A DNA stretch of 64,000 bases from Amycolatopsis thermalba (GTDB lineage: Bacteria; Actinomycetota; Actinomycetes; Mycobacteriales; Pseudonocardiaceae), in NCBI RefSeq assembly GCF_003385215.1, contig NZ_PQHW01000007.1:1-64000 (forward strand). Direction: 5' to 3'. Both the position numbers and the translations under genes were made by a program. The notes below the pieces were generated by a model. The model saw only the letters and a program-made list of their open reading frames with translations. It was not told where the DNA came from and searched no databases. Below, one piece after another: positions 33,103-42,089 of this stretch (position 1 is the first letter of the stretch; every line of letters starts with the position of its first letter).

Positions 33103-33845
33103 AGCGAGCGATCCTCGCACGCCCGGGGGCCCGGAACCCAGTACCGGTACCTGTGGTGCTCGGTGAACCCGAGCCGCTCGTAGAACGCGAGCGCTCCCGC
33201 GTTGTCCACGGCGACCTGGAGCACGGTCCGCGTCGCGCCGCGCTCGGCCGCCCACGGACCGCACGCGGCCATCAACGCCGAGGCCAGGCCGCGGCGACGG
33301 TAGTCCGGCCGGACCGCCAGCCGGGCGATGTGCAGGACGTCGTCGGCCACCGCCGCGCGCACCGCGCCGGCTGTGACTCCCATCACTTCGGCGACCGCGT
33401 AGCCGATCTCGCCGGTGGTGAGCACGTGCCGCTCGGCGTCGGTCGGATCGGGCCGTCCGACGGTCAGCTCCCACCAGTTGGCGGTCGGCTCGGGGAGGAC
33501 GGGCACCTCTTCGGCGCCTTCACCGAGCGGGCCGGTGAGCACGGACACCAGGTGCCCGGCGGCGTGACCGGTGTTCGGCACCCAGCCCGCGGCCTCGATC
33601 GCGCGCTCGTTCGCGCTGCCGGCGACCACGTGCACGACCGGCGGGATCGCGTGGGCGTGGGCGAAGTCACAAACAGCCGCCAGTGCGCTGCCGATCGGCA
33701 TCCCCGGGTCACCGACGGCCAATGCGCTGTTGGCGCGCCCGGTGAAGCCGCCGGCGGCGCGAAGCCGCCAGTCACCGATCTTGTCCACGGTTACCGCCGG
33801 CCACGCGTCGGCGCAGCGCAGTTCGAGCGTCTCGGAGGAGTCCAC
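33099..33845 (-). CDS. GNAT family N-acetyltransferase
   Basis: A 248-residue protein with a C-terminal GNAT fold: LHIARLAVRPDYRRRGLASALM (acetyl-CoA pyrophosphate loop RRxGLA, about residues 185-206), then VLQVAVDNAGALAFYERLGF (about 222). The N-terminal half is a degenerate GNAT-like region, so a tandem GNAT architecture is likely. GTG 33845 is chosen at the first start after the intergenic gap. It is the first gene of the coupled fbiA-fbiB set and is divergent from the ferredoxin gene. The acetyl acceptor is unknown. Confidence 0.85.
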   Translation of the reverse strand: MDSSETLELRCADAWPAVTVDKIGDWRLRAAGGFTGRANSALAVGDPGMPIGSALAAVCDFAHAHAIPPVVHVVAGSANERAIEAAGWVPNTGHAAGHLVSVLTGPLGEGAEEVPVLPEPTANWWELTVGRPDPTDAERHVLTTGEIGYAVAEVMGVTAGAVRAAVADDVLHIARLAVRPDYRRRGLASALMAACGPWAAERGATRTVLQVAVDNAGALAFYERLGFTEHHRYRYWVPGPRACEDRSL

Positions 33846-33874
33846 GCCCCCATTGTGCTCGCCGATCGGCGGAT

Positions 33875-33888
33875 TAAGGGTGGCCTTA
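33875..33888. promoter_or_regulatory. TAAGG-n4-CCTTA dyad, possible metal-regulator site
   Basis: The inverted repeat TAAGGGTGGCCTTA lies between the GNAT and ferredoxin starts, 30 bp from one and 75 bp from the other. It partly resembles the DtxR/IdeR iron box (about half of 19 positions when aligned to TTAGGTTAGGCTAACCTAA), which would suit a ferredoxin promoter. The match is weak. Confidence 0.3.
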
Positions 33889-33962
33889 CTTTGGAAGGTC
33901 CGCGCATCGGCGCGTAATGTCCAGGATTGGTAGTGGATCCTTGGACCTAGCTGGAGATCGCA

Positions 33963-34283
33963 GTGACGTACGTGATTGCCGAGCCCTGCGTCGACGTGCT
34001 CGACAAGGCGTGCATCGACGAGTGCCCCGTCGACTGCATTTACGAAGGCGACCGCATGCTCTACATCCACCCGGACGAGTGCGTGGACTGCGGTGCCTGC
34101 GAGCCGGTGTGCCCGGTCGAGGCGATCTACTACGAGGACGACGTGCCGGACGAGTGGGCCGAGTACACCAAGGCCAACGTCGACTTCTTCGACAGCCTCG
34201 GCTCGCCGGGCGGCGCCTCCAAGGTCGGCAAGACCAGCAACGATCCGCAGTGGATCAAGGACCTGCCCCCGCAGGGCGAATGA
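33963..34283 (+). CDS. fdxA: Seven-iron ferredoxin (FdxA/FdxC type)
   Basis: A 106-residue electron carrier. The first cluster-binding set (C at about 9, then [10 protein letters not shown]) fits a [3Fe-4S] site. [15 protein letters not shown] (about residues 40-54) is a [4Fe-4S] set with one Cys completing the first cluster. The C-terminal extension is as in mycobacterial FdxC/FdxA. GTG 33963 follows CTGGAG. It overlaps dapC by 4 bp, and this ferredoxin-aminotransferase pairing equals Rv1177-Rv1178. It probably supplies electrons to cytosolic oxidoreductases. Confidence 0.96.
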   Translation: MTYVIAEPCVDVLDKACIDECPVDCIYEGDRMLYIHPDECVDCGACEPVCPVEAIYYEDDVPDEWAEYTKANVDFFDSLGSPGGASKVGKTSNDPQWIKDLPPQGE

Positions 34284-35374
34284 ACCGCGGCGGTACCGGT
34301 CTGCCCGACTTCCCGTGGGACTCGCTCGCCGAGCCCACGGCACGGGCGAAGTCCCACCCGGGCGGCCTCGTCGACCTGTCGGTCGGCACGCCGGTCGACC
34401 CGGTGCCCGAGTCGATCCGGGCCGCCCTCGCGTCGGTCTCGGAGATCCCCGGGTACCCGACCACCCACGGCACGCCGCAGCTGCGTGCGGCGGCGGTCGA
34501 GGCGCTGAACCGACGGCACGGCGTCACCGGCGTCGACCCGGCGGCGGTGTTGCCCACGATCGGGTCCAAGGAGCTGGTCGCCTGGCTGCTGCGGCTGCTC
34601 GGCGCCGAGCCCGGCGACACCGTGGTGATCCCCGAGCTGGCCTACCCGACCTACGAGGTCGGCGCGCTGCTCGCGGGCGCCGGGATCCTGCGCGCCGACG
34701 ACCCGCGCGGTCTCGCCGAGACGCCCGCGATCGTCTGGCTGAACTCGCCGTCCAACCCGACCGGACGCGTGCTGGGCGCCGACACGCTGCGCGGGATCGT
34801 CGAGTGGGCCCGCGAGCGGGACGTGATCGTGGTCTCCGACGAGTGCTACCTCGCGCTGGGCTGGGACGCCGATCCGGTGTCGATCCTGCACCCGTCGGTG
34901 TGCGGCGGGCGCCACGACAACCTGCTGGCCGTGCACTCGCTGTCCAAGTCCGCGAACCTCGCCAGCTACCGCGCCGGGTTCGTCACCGGTGACCCGGAGC
35001 TGGTCGCCGGGCTGCTGGCGGTGCGCAAGCACGCCGGCATGATCGTGCCGCGCCCGGTCCAGGAGGCGATGACCGCCGCGCTGACCGACGACAGCGCGCT
35101 GACGCTCCAGCGCGAACGCTACGCCCGCCGTCGCCTGGTGCTGCAGAAGGCGTTGCAGGACAACGGTTTCCGCATCGACCACTCCGAGGCCGGGCTCTAC
35201 CTGTGGGCCACCCGCGGTGAGGACGCCTGGCAGACCGTGCGGTGGCTGTCCGAGCGCGGGATCCTGGTCGCGCCGGGCACGTTCTACGGTCCCGCGGGCG
35301 GCGAGCACGTGCGGGTGGCGCTCACCGCGACCGACGAGCGCGTCGAAGCCGCCGCCGAGCGCCTCGGTCAGTAG
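34280..35374 (+). CDS. dapC: N-succinyldiaminopimelate aminotransferase DapC
   Basis: A 364-residue fold-type I PLP enzyme converting N-succinyl-2-amino-6-ketopimelate to N-succinyl-LL-diaminopimelate for lysine and peptidoglycan. It shows LSVGTPVDP (substrate loop), [13 protein letters not shown] (about residue 57), NSPSNPTGR (about 157), SDECYLALG (about 190) and the PLP Lys in [16 protein letters not shown] (about 220). ATG overlaps the fdxA stop (ATGA). dapD and dapE follow at 38.8-41.3 kb, so three of the succinylase-branch genes lie close together. The 3' end overlaps the convergent TetR by 7 bp. Confidence 0.93.
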   Translation: MNRGGTGLPDFPWDSLAEPTARAKSHPGGLVDLSVGTPVDPVPESIRAALASVSEIPGYPTTHGTPQLRAAAVEALNRRHGVTGVDPAAVLPTIGSKELVAWLLRLLGAEPGDTVVIPELAYPTYEVGALLAGAGILRADDPRGLAETPAIVWLNSPSNPTGRVLGADTLRGIVEWARERDVIVVSDECYLALGWDADPVSILHPSVCGGRHDNLLAVHSLSKSANLASYRAGFVTGDPELVAGLLAVRKHAGMIVPRPVQEAMTAALTDDSALTLQRERYARRRLVLQKALQDNGFRIDHSEAGLYLWATRGEDAWQTVRWLSERGILVAPGTFYGPAGGEHVRVALTATDERVEAAAERLGQ

Positions 35375-35964
35375 TCGCGGCCGCTGATCCCCCGGTAGAC
35401 GAACCGGGTGAGCGCCTCGATCGCCTCGTCTTCGGTGAGGTCGGTCACCCCGTCGTGCCACAGCTGGGCGAAGCTGTCGACGACCGCGGTCATCAACGTG
35501 ACGCTCGCCAGCGGTGAGCCGGGCAGGCGGTGGCCCGCCTCGGTCACGTAGTCCACGTGATCGGTGATCTCCTCGTTCTGCACCCGCGTGAACTCGTTGA
35601 GCTTGCGCGCGAAGTCCTCGTTGACCTGGGCCGCCTGCCGCAGGGCGCGCAGGGTCGCCGCGTGCTCGGCGTAGAAGTGCCAGTACCCCGCGACGTGGAA
35701 CCGGACCGCCGTGGGATCGGTGAAGTCCGGGCTGTGCTCGGGGTGGTCCACGGTCTCGTCGCCGGCCGCCTCCAGGTCGGCCAGCAGTGACTCGAGCAGT
35801 TCTTCCTTGCTGGCGAAGTGGTTGTAGAACGACCCGGCCGCCCGACCCGCCTCGGCCGTGATGTCGGTGATCTTCGTGTTCAGGTAGCCCCGCGTGGCGA
35901 ACAGGCGCTGCGCGGCGGCCTTCAGCGCGGCCTCGGTCTCCGCGGCCTTCTCCTTGCGCTTCAC
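35368..35964 (-). CDS. TetR family repressor, divergent from an FAD monooxygenase
   Basis: A 198-residue TetR regulator; the helix-turn-helix is ITDITAEAGRAAGSFYNHFASKEELL (split around residue 37). GTG 35964 lies after AAGGAGG. Between it and the divergent monooxygenase gene is the perfect palindrome TGAATTTAAATTCA, the likely operator. Such pairs commonly sense the aromatic or antibiotic-like substrate of the oxygenase. The ligand pocket cannot be read from sequence. Confidence 0.9.
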   Translation of the reverse strand: MKRKEKAAETEAALKAAAQRLFATRGYLNTKITDITAEAGRAAGSFYNHFASKEELLESLLADLEAAGDETVDHPEHSPDFTDPTAVRFHVAGYWHFYAEHAATLRALRQAAQVNEDFARKLNEFTRVQNEEITDHVDYVTEAGHRLPGSPLASVTLMTAVVDSFAQLWHDGVTDLTEDEAIEALTRFVYRGISGRDY

Positions 35965-36002
35965 CGCACCTCCTTGACGGGAGCACGCTAGCAAGTCCAT
36001 TA

Positions 36003-36016
36003 TGAATTTAAATTCA
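36003..36016. promoter_or_regulatory. Perfect palindromic operator TGAATTTAAATTCA
   Basis: A 14-bp perfect palindrome, strikingly AT-rich, 19 bp before the monooxygenase start and 39 bp from the TetR start. Wider flanks CCATT and AATGG extend the symmetry (35997-36024). Binding here would block both divergent promoters. Confidence 0.8.
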
Positions 36017-36034
36017 GTGAATGGAGATTCAGTC

Positions 36035-37411
36035 ATGGATGTTTTGATCGCGGGCGCCGGCCCGGCCGGGCTCGCCCTGGGCATCGACCTCGCCCGGCGC
36101 GGGGTGGGCGTGCGAATCGTCGACAAAGCGACCGAGTTCTTCCGGGGGTCCCGGGGCGACGGGCTGCAGCCGCGCACGCTGGAGGTGTTCGACGACCTCG
36201 GGGTGATCGACGCGGTGCTGGCCGCGGGCCGGGACACACCGGCCTTCCGGGTGCACCTGGACGGCGAGTTCGTGGGGGAGCGCCGGATGGCCGAGCGGCG
36301 CGAGCCGACGCCGGACGTGCCCTACCCCAACGGGTGGACGCTGGGGCAGGCGCAGATCGAGGGCATCCTGCGCGACCGGCTGGCGGAGTTCGGGGTGCGC
36401 GTCGAGCTGGGCGCGGCGCTGACCGGTTTCACGCAGGACGCCTCCGGGGTCACCGCGGAGCTGGCCACCGGGGAGACCGTGCGGGCGGACTACCTGGTCG
36501 GCGCGGACGGCGGGCGCAGTTTCGTGCGGAAGGCGCTGGGGATCGAGTTCGAGGGCGTCACGGACGAGTCGGTGCGGATGCTGCTGGGCGACGTCGAGGC
36601 CGATCTCGACCCGGAGTTCGGTTACTGGTTCGCGCGGGCGGCGGATCCGGGGCGCGGGGTCGTGATGAGCCCGCTGCCGGGGATCGGGCTGTTCCAGTTC
36701 GGTGCGCCGCTGGGGGAGGAGGACGTCGAGCCGAGCGTGGTGACTTTGCAGTCCATTCTGGACGGAGTCGGTGCCGGCGTGCGGCTGGGGGAGCTGACGT
36801 GGTCGACGGTGTGGCGGCCGAACGTGCGGCTGGCGAAGCGGTTCCGGGTGGGCCGGGTGTTCCTGGTCGGCGATGCGGCGCACGTCCACCCGCCGACCGG
36901 TGGGCAGGGGCTGAACACGAGCGTGCAGGACGCGTACAACCTGGGCTGGAAGCTCGCGGACGGGTCGCCGGAGCTGCTGGACAGCTACGAATCCGAGCGG
37001 CGGGGGGTGGCCGAGCGGGTGCTGCGCGTCTCGTCGGAGCTGCTGCGCAAGTACCTGGAGGGCGACGAACGGGCGCACGAGCGCGGTGAGGAGACCCAGC
37101 AGCTGGACATCAGCTACCGGACTTCGGACGAGCCCGGGCTCGCGGTGGGGGACCGGGCGCCGGACGCGCCGCTGGTGGATGAGAGCGGCAAGGCGATCCG
37201 GCTGTTCGACCTGTTCCGCGGCCCACACGCCACCCGGCTGATCTTCGGCGGCCCGGCAACGGACGAGCCGCACACCTACGCGGTGCTGCGCCCGGGGGAG
37301 TCCGCCAGGGGCCGGCACGTGGTCGACGCCGAGGGGCACGCTTTCGCCGCGTACGCCGCGAAGGAGGTTGTGGTGCGGCCGGACGGGTACGTGGGCACGC
37401 TGGTGCGCTAG
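36035..37411 (+). CDS. FAD-dependent aromatic-type monooxygenase (PheA/TfdB family)
   Basis: A 458-residue flavoprotein hydroxylase. It has the N-terminal FAD-binding VLIAGAGPAGLALGIDLARRG, RGDGLQPRTLEVFDDLGV (about residue 48), the NAD(P)H/FAD motif VGADGGRSFVRKALGI (about 152), and the second FAD site FLVGDAAHVHPPTGGQGLNTSVQDAYNLGWKL (about 279, quoted in part: GDAAHVHPPTGGQG). A C-terminal thioredoxin-like domain follows. ATG 36035 lies 8 bases after GGAG. The substrate is probably a phenolic or polyketide-like compound, or an antibiotic inactivated by hydroxylation; control by the adjacent TetR is likely. Confidence 0.9.
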   Translation: MDVLIAGAGPAGLALGIDLARRGVGVRIVDKATEFFRGSRGDGLQPRTLEVFDDLGVIDAVLAAGRDTPAFRVHLDGEFVGERRMAERREPTPDVPYPNGWTLGQAQIEGILRDRLAEFGVRVELGAALTGFTQDASGVTAELATGETVRADYLVGADGGRSFVRKALGIEFEGVTDESVRMLLGDVEADLDPEFGYWFARAADPGRGVVMSPLPGIGLFQFGAPLGEEDVEPSVVTLQSILDGVGAGVRLGELTWSTVWRPNVRLAKRFRVGRVFLVGDAAHVHPPTGGQGLNTSVQDAYNLGWKLADGSPELLDSYESERRGVAERVLRVSSELLRKYLEGDERAHERGEETQQLDISYRTSDEPGLAVGDRAPDAPLVDESGKAIRLFDLFRGPHATRLIFGGPATDEPHTYAVLRPGESARGRHVVDAEGHAFAAYAAKEVVVRPDGYVGTLVR

Positions 37412-37466
37412 TGACGTCGATGTGGGCGGCTGGTGATGGTGTGGTCGTTCTGGTTGTGACTGCGGT

Positions 37467-37771
37467 CGGCGGGCCGCCGGTCAGGCGGCCCGCCGGTGCA
37501 GCTGCCGCCCGGTGGAGGGAGTCGGGCGGTGGGGGTTGGCCGCAGCCTTTGGCTGCGGTCGTGGGTGCCGTCGGCGCGCGGGCGCGTGGGGGTCTGGTCG
37601 GTGTGGCTGCTGCCTGGTGCAGGGGGCCAGGCAGTGGGGGCCGCTGGCCGCAGCCTGGCTGCGGCCGTGAAGTGCCGTCAGTGCGCGGCGCCCCGGCGGC
37701 CGGCCTGGCCGCGCTAGCCGCGCGGTGGCCTGGCCGGTGCAGCTGCCGCTCAGTGCAGGGGGCCGGGCGGT
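37467..37771. repeat. Intergenic region of repeated strong hairpins
   Basis: No gene is supported in the 367 bp between the monooxygenase and CHAD genes. It contains a perfect 12-bp stem with 5-nt loop (37467-37495). Three related units centred near 37517, 37622 and 37758 each hold a stem around GTGGAGGG/GTGCAGGG. Stems CCGCCCG/CGGGCGG and CTGCCTG/CAGGCAG differ at two base pairs but stay complementary. The first two units are followed by a GGCCGCAGCC/GGCTGCGG(T/C)C hairpin (37538-37560, 37646-37666). Confidence 0.8.
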
Positions 37772-37778
37772 GGGGGCG

Positions 37779-38720
37779 CTAGCCGCACACCTTGGCCGCC
37801 GCCGCGTTCACCTTCGCCAGTGCTGCCGGCCAGGCGGCCCGGGCGGTGGCGCGGCGCCTCAGTTCCCGCTCCGCGATGCGGCCCGCGACGAAACCCACGG
37901 CGGGATCGTCGGCCACCGCGAGCAGGTCCCGCATCCGCGCGGCGGCCACCACCGCGTCCTGGTGGTCCCCGAGCACGTCCTGCAGCCGCTTGGTCGCCTT
38001 GATCAGCTCCCGCACCCGCGTGACCTGCTTCTTCCGCGCCGCCGCCTGCGCCGTCTCCGCCGCGTACCGCAGCCGCTTGCCGTGGATCCGCAGCTCGTGC
38101 AGCTCGTCGTCCGGCGGGTCGGCCGGCAGGGCGGCCACCGCCTTCGCCAGCTTCCGGTACGGCTTGCGCACCACGGCACCGACGTCCACCGGGCCCGGCG
38201 CCGGATCAGCGGTCAGCTGCAGCTCCGTCAGCACCAGCCGCGCCGTCGACCGCAACAACGCCGCGTACCGGGCGCTGCCCAGGCACCGGTTGAGCCGCCG
38301 CTTCGCCTTCGCCCGCTCGGCCACGAAGATCCGCACCAGCCGCGCCCCGGCCGCCTGGTCGGGCTCGCCGAGCGACGCGACCGTCGCGCGCAGGTGACCG
38401 ATCAGCACGTCGTGGTCGCGCACGTCACCGAGCCCGGCGGCGAGCCACTTCAGCTCGGCCCGCACGTCGTCGCCCGCCGGCCCCAGCAGCTTCAACGCGC
38501 TGCGGAGCCGGCGGACGGCCACGCGCATCTGGTGCAGGTCCTCGGGATCGGACCCGGACCGCGTGCCCGGCTCGTACCTGAGCATCGCGCGCAGCTGCCC
38601 GTCGATCCGGGCCCGGAGCAGCGTCTCCGGGGTGTCCCGCGGACCCGCGACCAGCGGTTGCCCGGGCAGGCCGAGGTCACCGACGGTCACGACCCGGGAG
38701 GGCAACGTAGCGGTGCTCAC
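37779..38720 (-). CDS. CHAD domain protein
   Basis: A 313-residue protein almost wholly made of a CHAD domain, a helical bundle with conserved His/Arg/Lys that binds polyphosphate. It shows DLHQMRVAVRRLRSALK (about residue 60), GDVRDHDVL (about 97), DDELHELRIHGKRLRYAAE (about 203) and LQDVLGDHQDAV (about 245). The GTG start is at 38720. No CYTH/triphosphatase domain is fused or adjacent. It may localise to polyphosphate granules, as known for some CHAD proteins. It is not part of the mycobacterial order seen around it. Confidence 0.88.
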   Translation of the reverse strand: MSTATLPSRVVTVGDLGLPGQPLVAGPRDTPETLLRARIDGQLRAMLRYEPGTRSGSDPEDLHQMRVAVRRLRSALKLLGPAGDDVRAELKWLAAGLGDVRDHDVLIGHLRATVASLGEPDQAAGARLVRIFVAERAKAKRRLNRCLGSARYAALLRSTARLVLTELQLTADPAPGPVDVGAVVRKPYRKLAKAVAALPADPPDDELHELRIHGKRLRYAAETAQAAARKKQVTRVRELIKATKRLQDVLGDHQDAVVAAARMRDLLAVADDPAVGFVAGRIAERELRRRATARAAWPAALAKVNAAAAKVCG

Positions 38721-38751
38721 CAGATGAATGATAGGTGAACGAAACCCGCGT

Positions 38752-39732
38752 TCAGTTCGCGTGCAGCATCTCGTTCAGCTCGATGCCGGCCCCGGTGCGC
38801 GGCACGGCCTCGACCGCGCCGGTCTCCGAGTTGCGCCGGAACAGCGCGCCGGAGATGCCGGACAGCTCGCGGGCCTTGACGGTCTTGCCCTCGACCACGA
38901 CCTTCGTGCCGGCCGTGACGTACAGCCCGGCCTCCACCACCGAGTCGTCGCCGAGGGAGATGCCGACCCCGCCGTTGGCGCCGATCAGGCAGCGCTCGCC
39001 CAGCGAGATGACCTCCTTGCCGCCACCGGACAGCGTGCCCATGATCGACGCGCCGCCGCCGACGTCGGTGCCGTCGCCGACCACCACACCGGCCGAGATG
39101 CGGCCCTCGACCATCGACGCGCCGAGCGTGCCGGCGTTGAAGTTCACGAAACCCTCGTGCATCACCGTGGTGCCGTTGGCCAGGTGCGCGCCCAGGCGCA
39201 CGCGGTCCGCGTCGCCGATCCGCACCCCGGCGGGCACCACGTAGTCGACCATGCGCGGGAACTTGTCCACGCTGTAGACGGTGACCGGGCCACGCGCCCG
39301 CAGCCGCAGCCGGGTCTGCTCGAAGCCCTCGACCGGGCACGGGCCGTGGTTGGTCCACACGACGTTGGCCAGCAGGCCGAAGATCCCGTCCAGGTTCTGC
39401 CCGTGCGGCTGCACCAGGCGGTGCGACAGCAGGTGCAGGCGCAGGTAGATGTCGTGCGCGTCGGCCGGAGCCTTCGCGAGCGTGCCGATCGTGGTGCGCA
39501 CCGCGACCACCTCGACGCCGCGGGCCTCGTCCGGGCCGAGCAGCGCGGCGGCGGCCTCGCCGAGGATCTCGGCGGCCTGCCCGCGGGTCAGCCGCTCGGT
39601 CCCGCTGGTGCCGGGCTCGCCCAGCTTGGGCTGCGGGAACCAGGTGTCCAGCACGGTCCCGTCGGTGGTGACGGTGGCCAGGCCGACGCCGTGCGCACCG
39701 GTGGTCTCGGGATTGGGGCTCTGCTCGCTCAC
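38752..39732 (-). CDS. dapD: Tetrahydrodipicolinate N-succinyltransferase DapD
   Basis: A 326-residue enzyme of the actinobacterial DapD type, succinylating tetrahydrodipicolinate with succinyl-CoA in lysine/diaminopimelate synthesis. The C-terminal half is a left-handed beta-helix ([19 protein letters not shown], about residue 185; [37 protein letters not shown]), where the Glu/Gly-rich active-site turns lie. Length and order match Rv1201c. It is divergent, via a small lipoprotein gene, from dapE (Rv1202), the later step. Confidence 0.95.
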   Translation of the reverse strand: MSEQSPNPETTGAHGVGLATVTTDGTVLDTWFPQPKLGEPGTSGTERLTRGQAAEILGEAAAALLGPDEARGVEVVAVRTTIGTLAKAPADAHDIYLRLHLLSHRLVQPHGQNLDGIFGLLANVVWTNHGPCPVEGFEQTRLRLRARGPVTVYSVDKFPRMVDYVVPAGVRIGDADRVRLGAHLANGTTVMHEGFVNFNAGTLGASMVEGRISAGVVVGDGTDVGGGASIMGTLSGGGKEVISLGERCLIGANGGVGISLGDDSVVEAGLYVTAGTKVVVEGKTVKARELSGISGALFRRNSETGAVEAVPRTGAGIELNEMLHAN

Positions 39733-39747
39733 GGCCCTAACCGTAAC

Positions 39748-40182
39748 TCAGCCGGTCACGAGCTGGGTGTCCACCAGTTGCTTGACCGACCGGAGGCTGT
39801 CGGCGATCGAGGTGAGCGCCGTGGTGCACGCCCCGCCCGGCTCGGCGACGGCGTCGCAGTGGCTGCCGCGGTAGGCGCCGATGCCCTTCTCCAGGTCGTT
39901 CGCCGCCGCGACCAGGTCCGGGTGCTTGGTGCCGGCCTGCTCGCGCACCAGGCCCGGGGTGCTGCCCAGCTCGGTCACGTACTTGCCGCAGCCGCGCGGG
40001 GTCTGCCCGGCCGGGTCGCGGAAGCAGGTGTCCGCGGTCAGGGCGTTGAGCTTGATCGACAGCGCGTAGGGGGTTTCCGCCGGCCCGGCGCCGCCCTTCG
40101 GGGTCGGGCCCGCCTCGTTCGAACAGCCGGCCAGCACGAGTGCCAGCGCACCGAGCGTGATCAGGGGCTTCCATGTGCGCAT
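39748..40182 (-). CDS. Small lipoprotein of unknown function
   Basis: A 144-residue exported protein. ATG 40182 gives MRTWKPLITLGALALVLAGC, a lipoprotein signal with lipobox VLAGC; cleavage leaves a lipid-modified Cys at about residue 20. The mature part has four further cysteines (TCFRD, RGCGKY, HCDAV, ACTTAL) that could form two disulfides, and it is helical. It lies 15 bp upstream of dapD in the same direction, perhaps in one transcript. I do not recognise the family. Confidence 0.7.
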   Translation of the reverse strand: MRTWKPLITLGALALVLAGCSNEAGPTPKGGAGPAETPYALSIKLNALTADTCFRDPAGQTPRGCGKYVTELGSTPGLVREQAGTKHPDLVAAANDLEKGIGAYRGSHCDAVAEPGGACTTALTSIADSLRSVKQLVDTQLVTG

Positions 40183-40216
40183 CAGCCCACGGTACGACAC
40201 CCCCTAGAGTCGGGAC

Positions 40217-41293
40217 ATGACGACTCTCGACCTGCACGCCGACCCCGTCGACCTGACCGCCGCGCTGGTGGACGTCCCGAGCGTGTCCGGGCAGGAGACG
40301 GCGCTGGCCGACGCGGTGCAGGCCGCGTTGCTCGCGCAGGCCGGGCACCTCGAGGTGGTGCGCAACGGTGACGCCGTGCTGGCCAGGACGAACCTCGGCC
40401 GGCCCGCCCGCGTGGTGCTGGCCGGGCACCTGGACACGGTGCCGGTCAACGAGAACCTGCCGGTGCGCCGCGAGGGCTCCGGCGACGACGAGGTGCTGCA
40501 CGGGCTCGGCACGGTCGACATGAAGGGCGGCGACGCGGTGTTCCTGCACCTGGCCGCCACCGTCACCGAGCCGCGCCACGACGTCACGTTCGTCTTCTAC
40601 GACAACGAGGAGGTCGAGGCCGTGCGCAACGGTCTCGGCCGGATCGAGCGGGAGATGCCGGAGTGGCTGGCCGGCGACCTGGCGATCGTGGGGGAGCCGT
40701 CGAACGCGGTCATCGAGGCCGGCTGCCAGGGCACCATGCGGGTCGAGCTGCGGCAGACCGGCAAGCGCGCCCACACCGCGCGCGCCTGGATGGGCGTCAA
40801 CGCGATCCACGCCCTGGGCGAGCCGCTGCGGCGGCTGGAGACCTACCAGGCGCGGGTGGTGGACATCGACGGTCTCACCTACCGCGAGGGCCTGCAGGCC
40901 GTGCGGATCTCCGGCGGGGTGGCCGGCAACGTCGTGCCGGACGAGGCGGTGCTCGCGGTGAACTTCCGCTTCGCCCCGGACCGCAGCCCGGAGCAGGCCG
41001 AAAAGCACCTGCGTGAGGTGTTCGACGGCTACGAACTGTCCGTTGTGGACCTTTCGCCGGGCGCGCTGCCCGGCCTGACCGCCCCGGCGACGGCCGAGCT
41101 GGTGCGGGCCGCGGGCGGCGAGGTGGCGGCGAAGCTGGGGTGGACGGACGTCGCCCGGTTCGCCGCGCTGGGCATGGCGGCGGTGAACTTCGGCCCCGGG
41201 AACCCCACCCTCGCGCACACCCGTGAGGAGCACGTCGCGGCCCGGGAGATCCGGCAGGTCACGCGCGTGTTGCGGGACTTCCTGGGCCAGTAA
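40217..41293 (+). CDS. dapE: Succinyl-diaminopimelate desuccinylase DapE
   Basis: A 358-residue M20 family zinc amidohydrolase removing succinate from N-succinyl-LL-diaminopimelate. Metal and catalytic elements are [10 protein letters not shown] (His and Asp, about residue 74), [13 protein letters not shown] (bridging Asp, about 98), FYDNEEVEA (catalytic Glu, about 128), [15 protein letters not shown] (about 157) and a C-terminal His in LAHTREEHV. The ATG is at 40217. Together with dapC and dapD it forms the succinylase branch. The length is typical. Confidence 0.94.
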   Translation: MTTLDLHADPVDLTAALVDVPSVSGQETALADAVQAALLAQAGHLEVVRNGDAVLARTNLGRPARVVLAGHLDTVPVNENLPVRREGSGDDEVLHGLGTVDMKGGDAVFLHLAATVTEPRHDVTFVFYDNEEVEAVRNGLGRIEREMPEWLAGDLAIVGEPSNAVIEAGCQGTMRVELRQTGKRAHTARAWMGVNAIHALGEPLRRLETYQARVVDIDGLTYREGLQAVRISGGVAGNVVPDEAVLAVNFRFAPDRSPEQAEKHLREVFDGYELSVVDLSPGALPGLTAPATAELVRAAGGEVAAKLGWTDVARFAALGMAAVNFGPGNPTLAHTREEHVAAREIRQVTRVLRDFLGQ

Positions 41294-41303
41294 GCTCGGC
41301 GGG

Positions 41304-42089
41304 GTGACAGGGCCAGAAGTGGACGAAGCGTCCGAGTATCCCGAGCACCCGCGGGAGAAGCAGCGGGGTCCGGTCGTGCTGCGCCGCGAGCGCCGCATCG
41401 AGCAGACCACCACCGACCAGCGCCTGCTCGACTCGCGCGGGCCCAGCGACTGGGTGCACACCGACCCGTGGCGGGTCATGCGCATCCAGGCCGAGTTCGT
41501 CGAGGTGGCCGCCGCGCTGGCCGAGGTGCCGCGCGCGGTCACCGTGTTCGGCTCGGCCCGCACGCCCCGCGACCACCCCGAGTACGAGCTGGGCCGCAAG
41601 ATCGGCGCCGGGCTGGCGAACGCCGGGTTCGCGGTGATCACCGGGGGCGGGCCGGGCGCGATGGAGGCGGTCAACCGGGGCGCGTCCGAGGCCGGCGGGC
41701 TGTCCATCGGGCTCGGCATCGAGCTGCCGTTCGAGCAGGGCCTGAACCCGTGGGTCGATCTCGGGGTGAACTTCCGGTATTTCTTCACCCGCAAGACGAT
41801 GTTCATCAAGTACGCGCAGGCGTTCATCTGCCTGCCCGGTGGTTTCGGCACACTGGACGAGTTGTTCGAGGCGCTCACCCTGGTCCAGACCAAGAAGGTG
41901 ACGAAGTTCCCGGTGGTCCTGTTCGGACGGTCCTACTGGGGCGGGCTCTACGACTGGGTCCGGGACGCGGTGTACGCCCAGGGCAAGATCAGTGACAAGG
42001 ATTTGGCGCTGCTGCACCTCACCGACGACGTCGACGAGGCGGTGGCGATGGTCGAGGAGGCCTACAAGGCCTGGGAGGACACCCACTAA
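41304..42089 (+). CDS. LOG family protein (TIGR00730 type), longer paralogue
   Basis: A 261-residue Rossmann-like protein. GLANAGFAVITGGGPGAMEAVNRGA (split about residue 115) and ICLPGGFGTLDELFEALTL (PGGxGTxxE motif, about 177) are the LOG/lysine-decarboxylase-like signature. Family members hydrolyse nucleoside 5'-monophosphates (cytokinin-activating phosphoribohydrolase in plants and some bacteria). The N-terminal 80 residues are an extra charged extension. GTG 41304 is near dapE, and the next gene is a shorter paralogue starting one base after this stop. It corresponds to the Rv1205 neighbourhood. Confidence 0.88.
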   Translation: MTGPEVDEASEYPEHPREKQRGPVVLRRERRIEQTTTDQRLLDSRGPSDWVHTDPWRVMRIQAEFVEVAAALAEVPRAVTVFGSARTPRDHPEYELGRKIGAGLANAGFAVITGGGPGAMEAVNRGASEAGGLSIGLGIELPFEQGLNPWVDLGVNFRYFFTRKTMFIKYAQAFICLPGGFGTLDELFEALTLVQTKKVTKFPVVLFGRSYWGGLYDWVRDAVYAQGKISDKDLALLHLTDDVDEAVAMVEEAYKAWEDTH

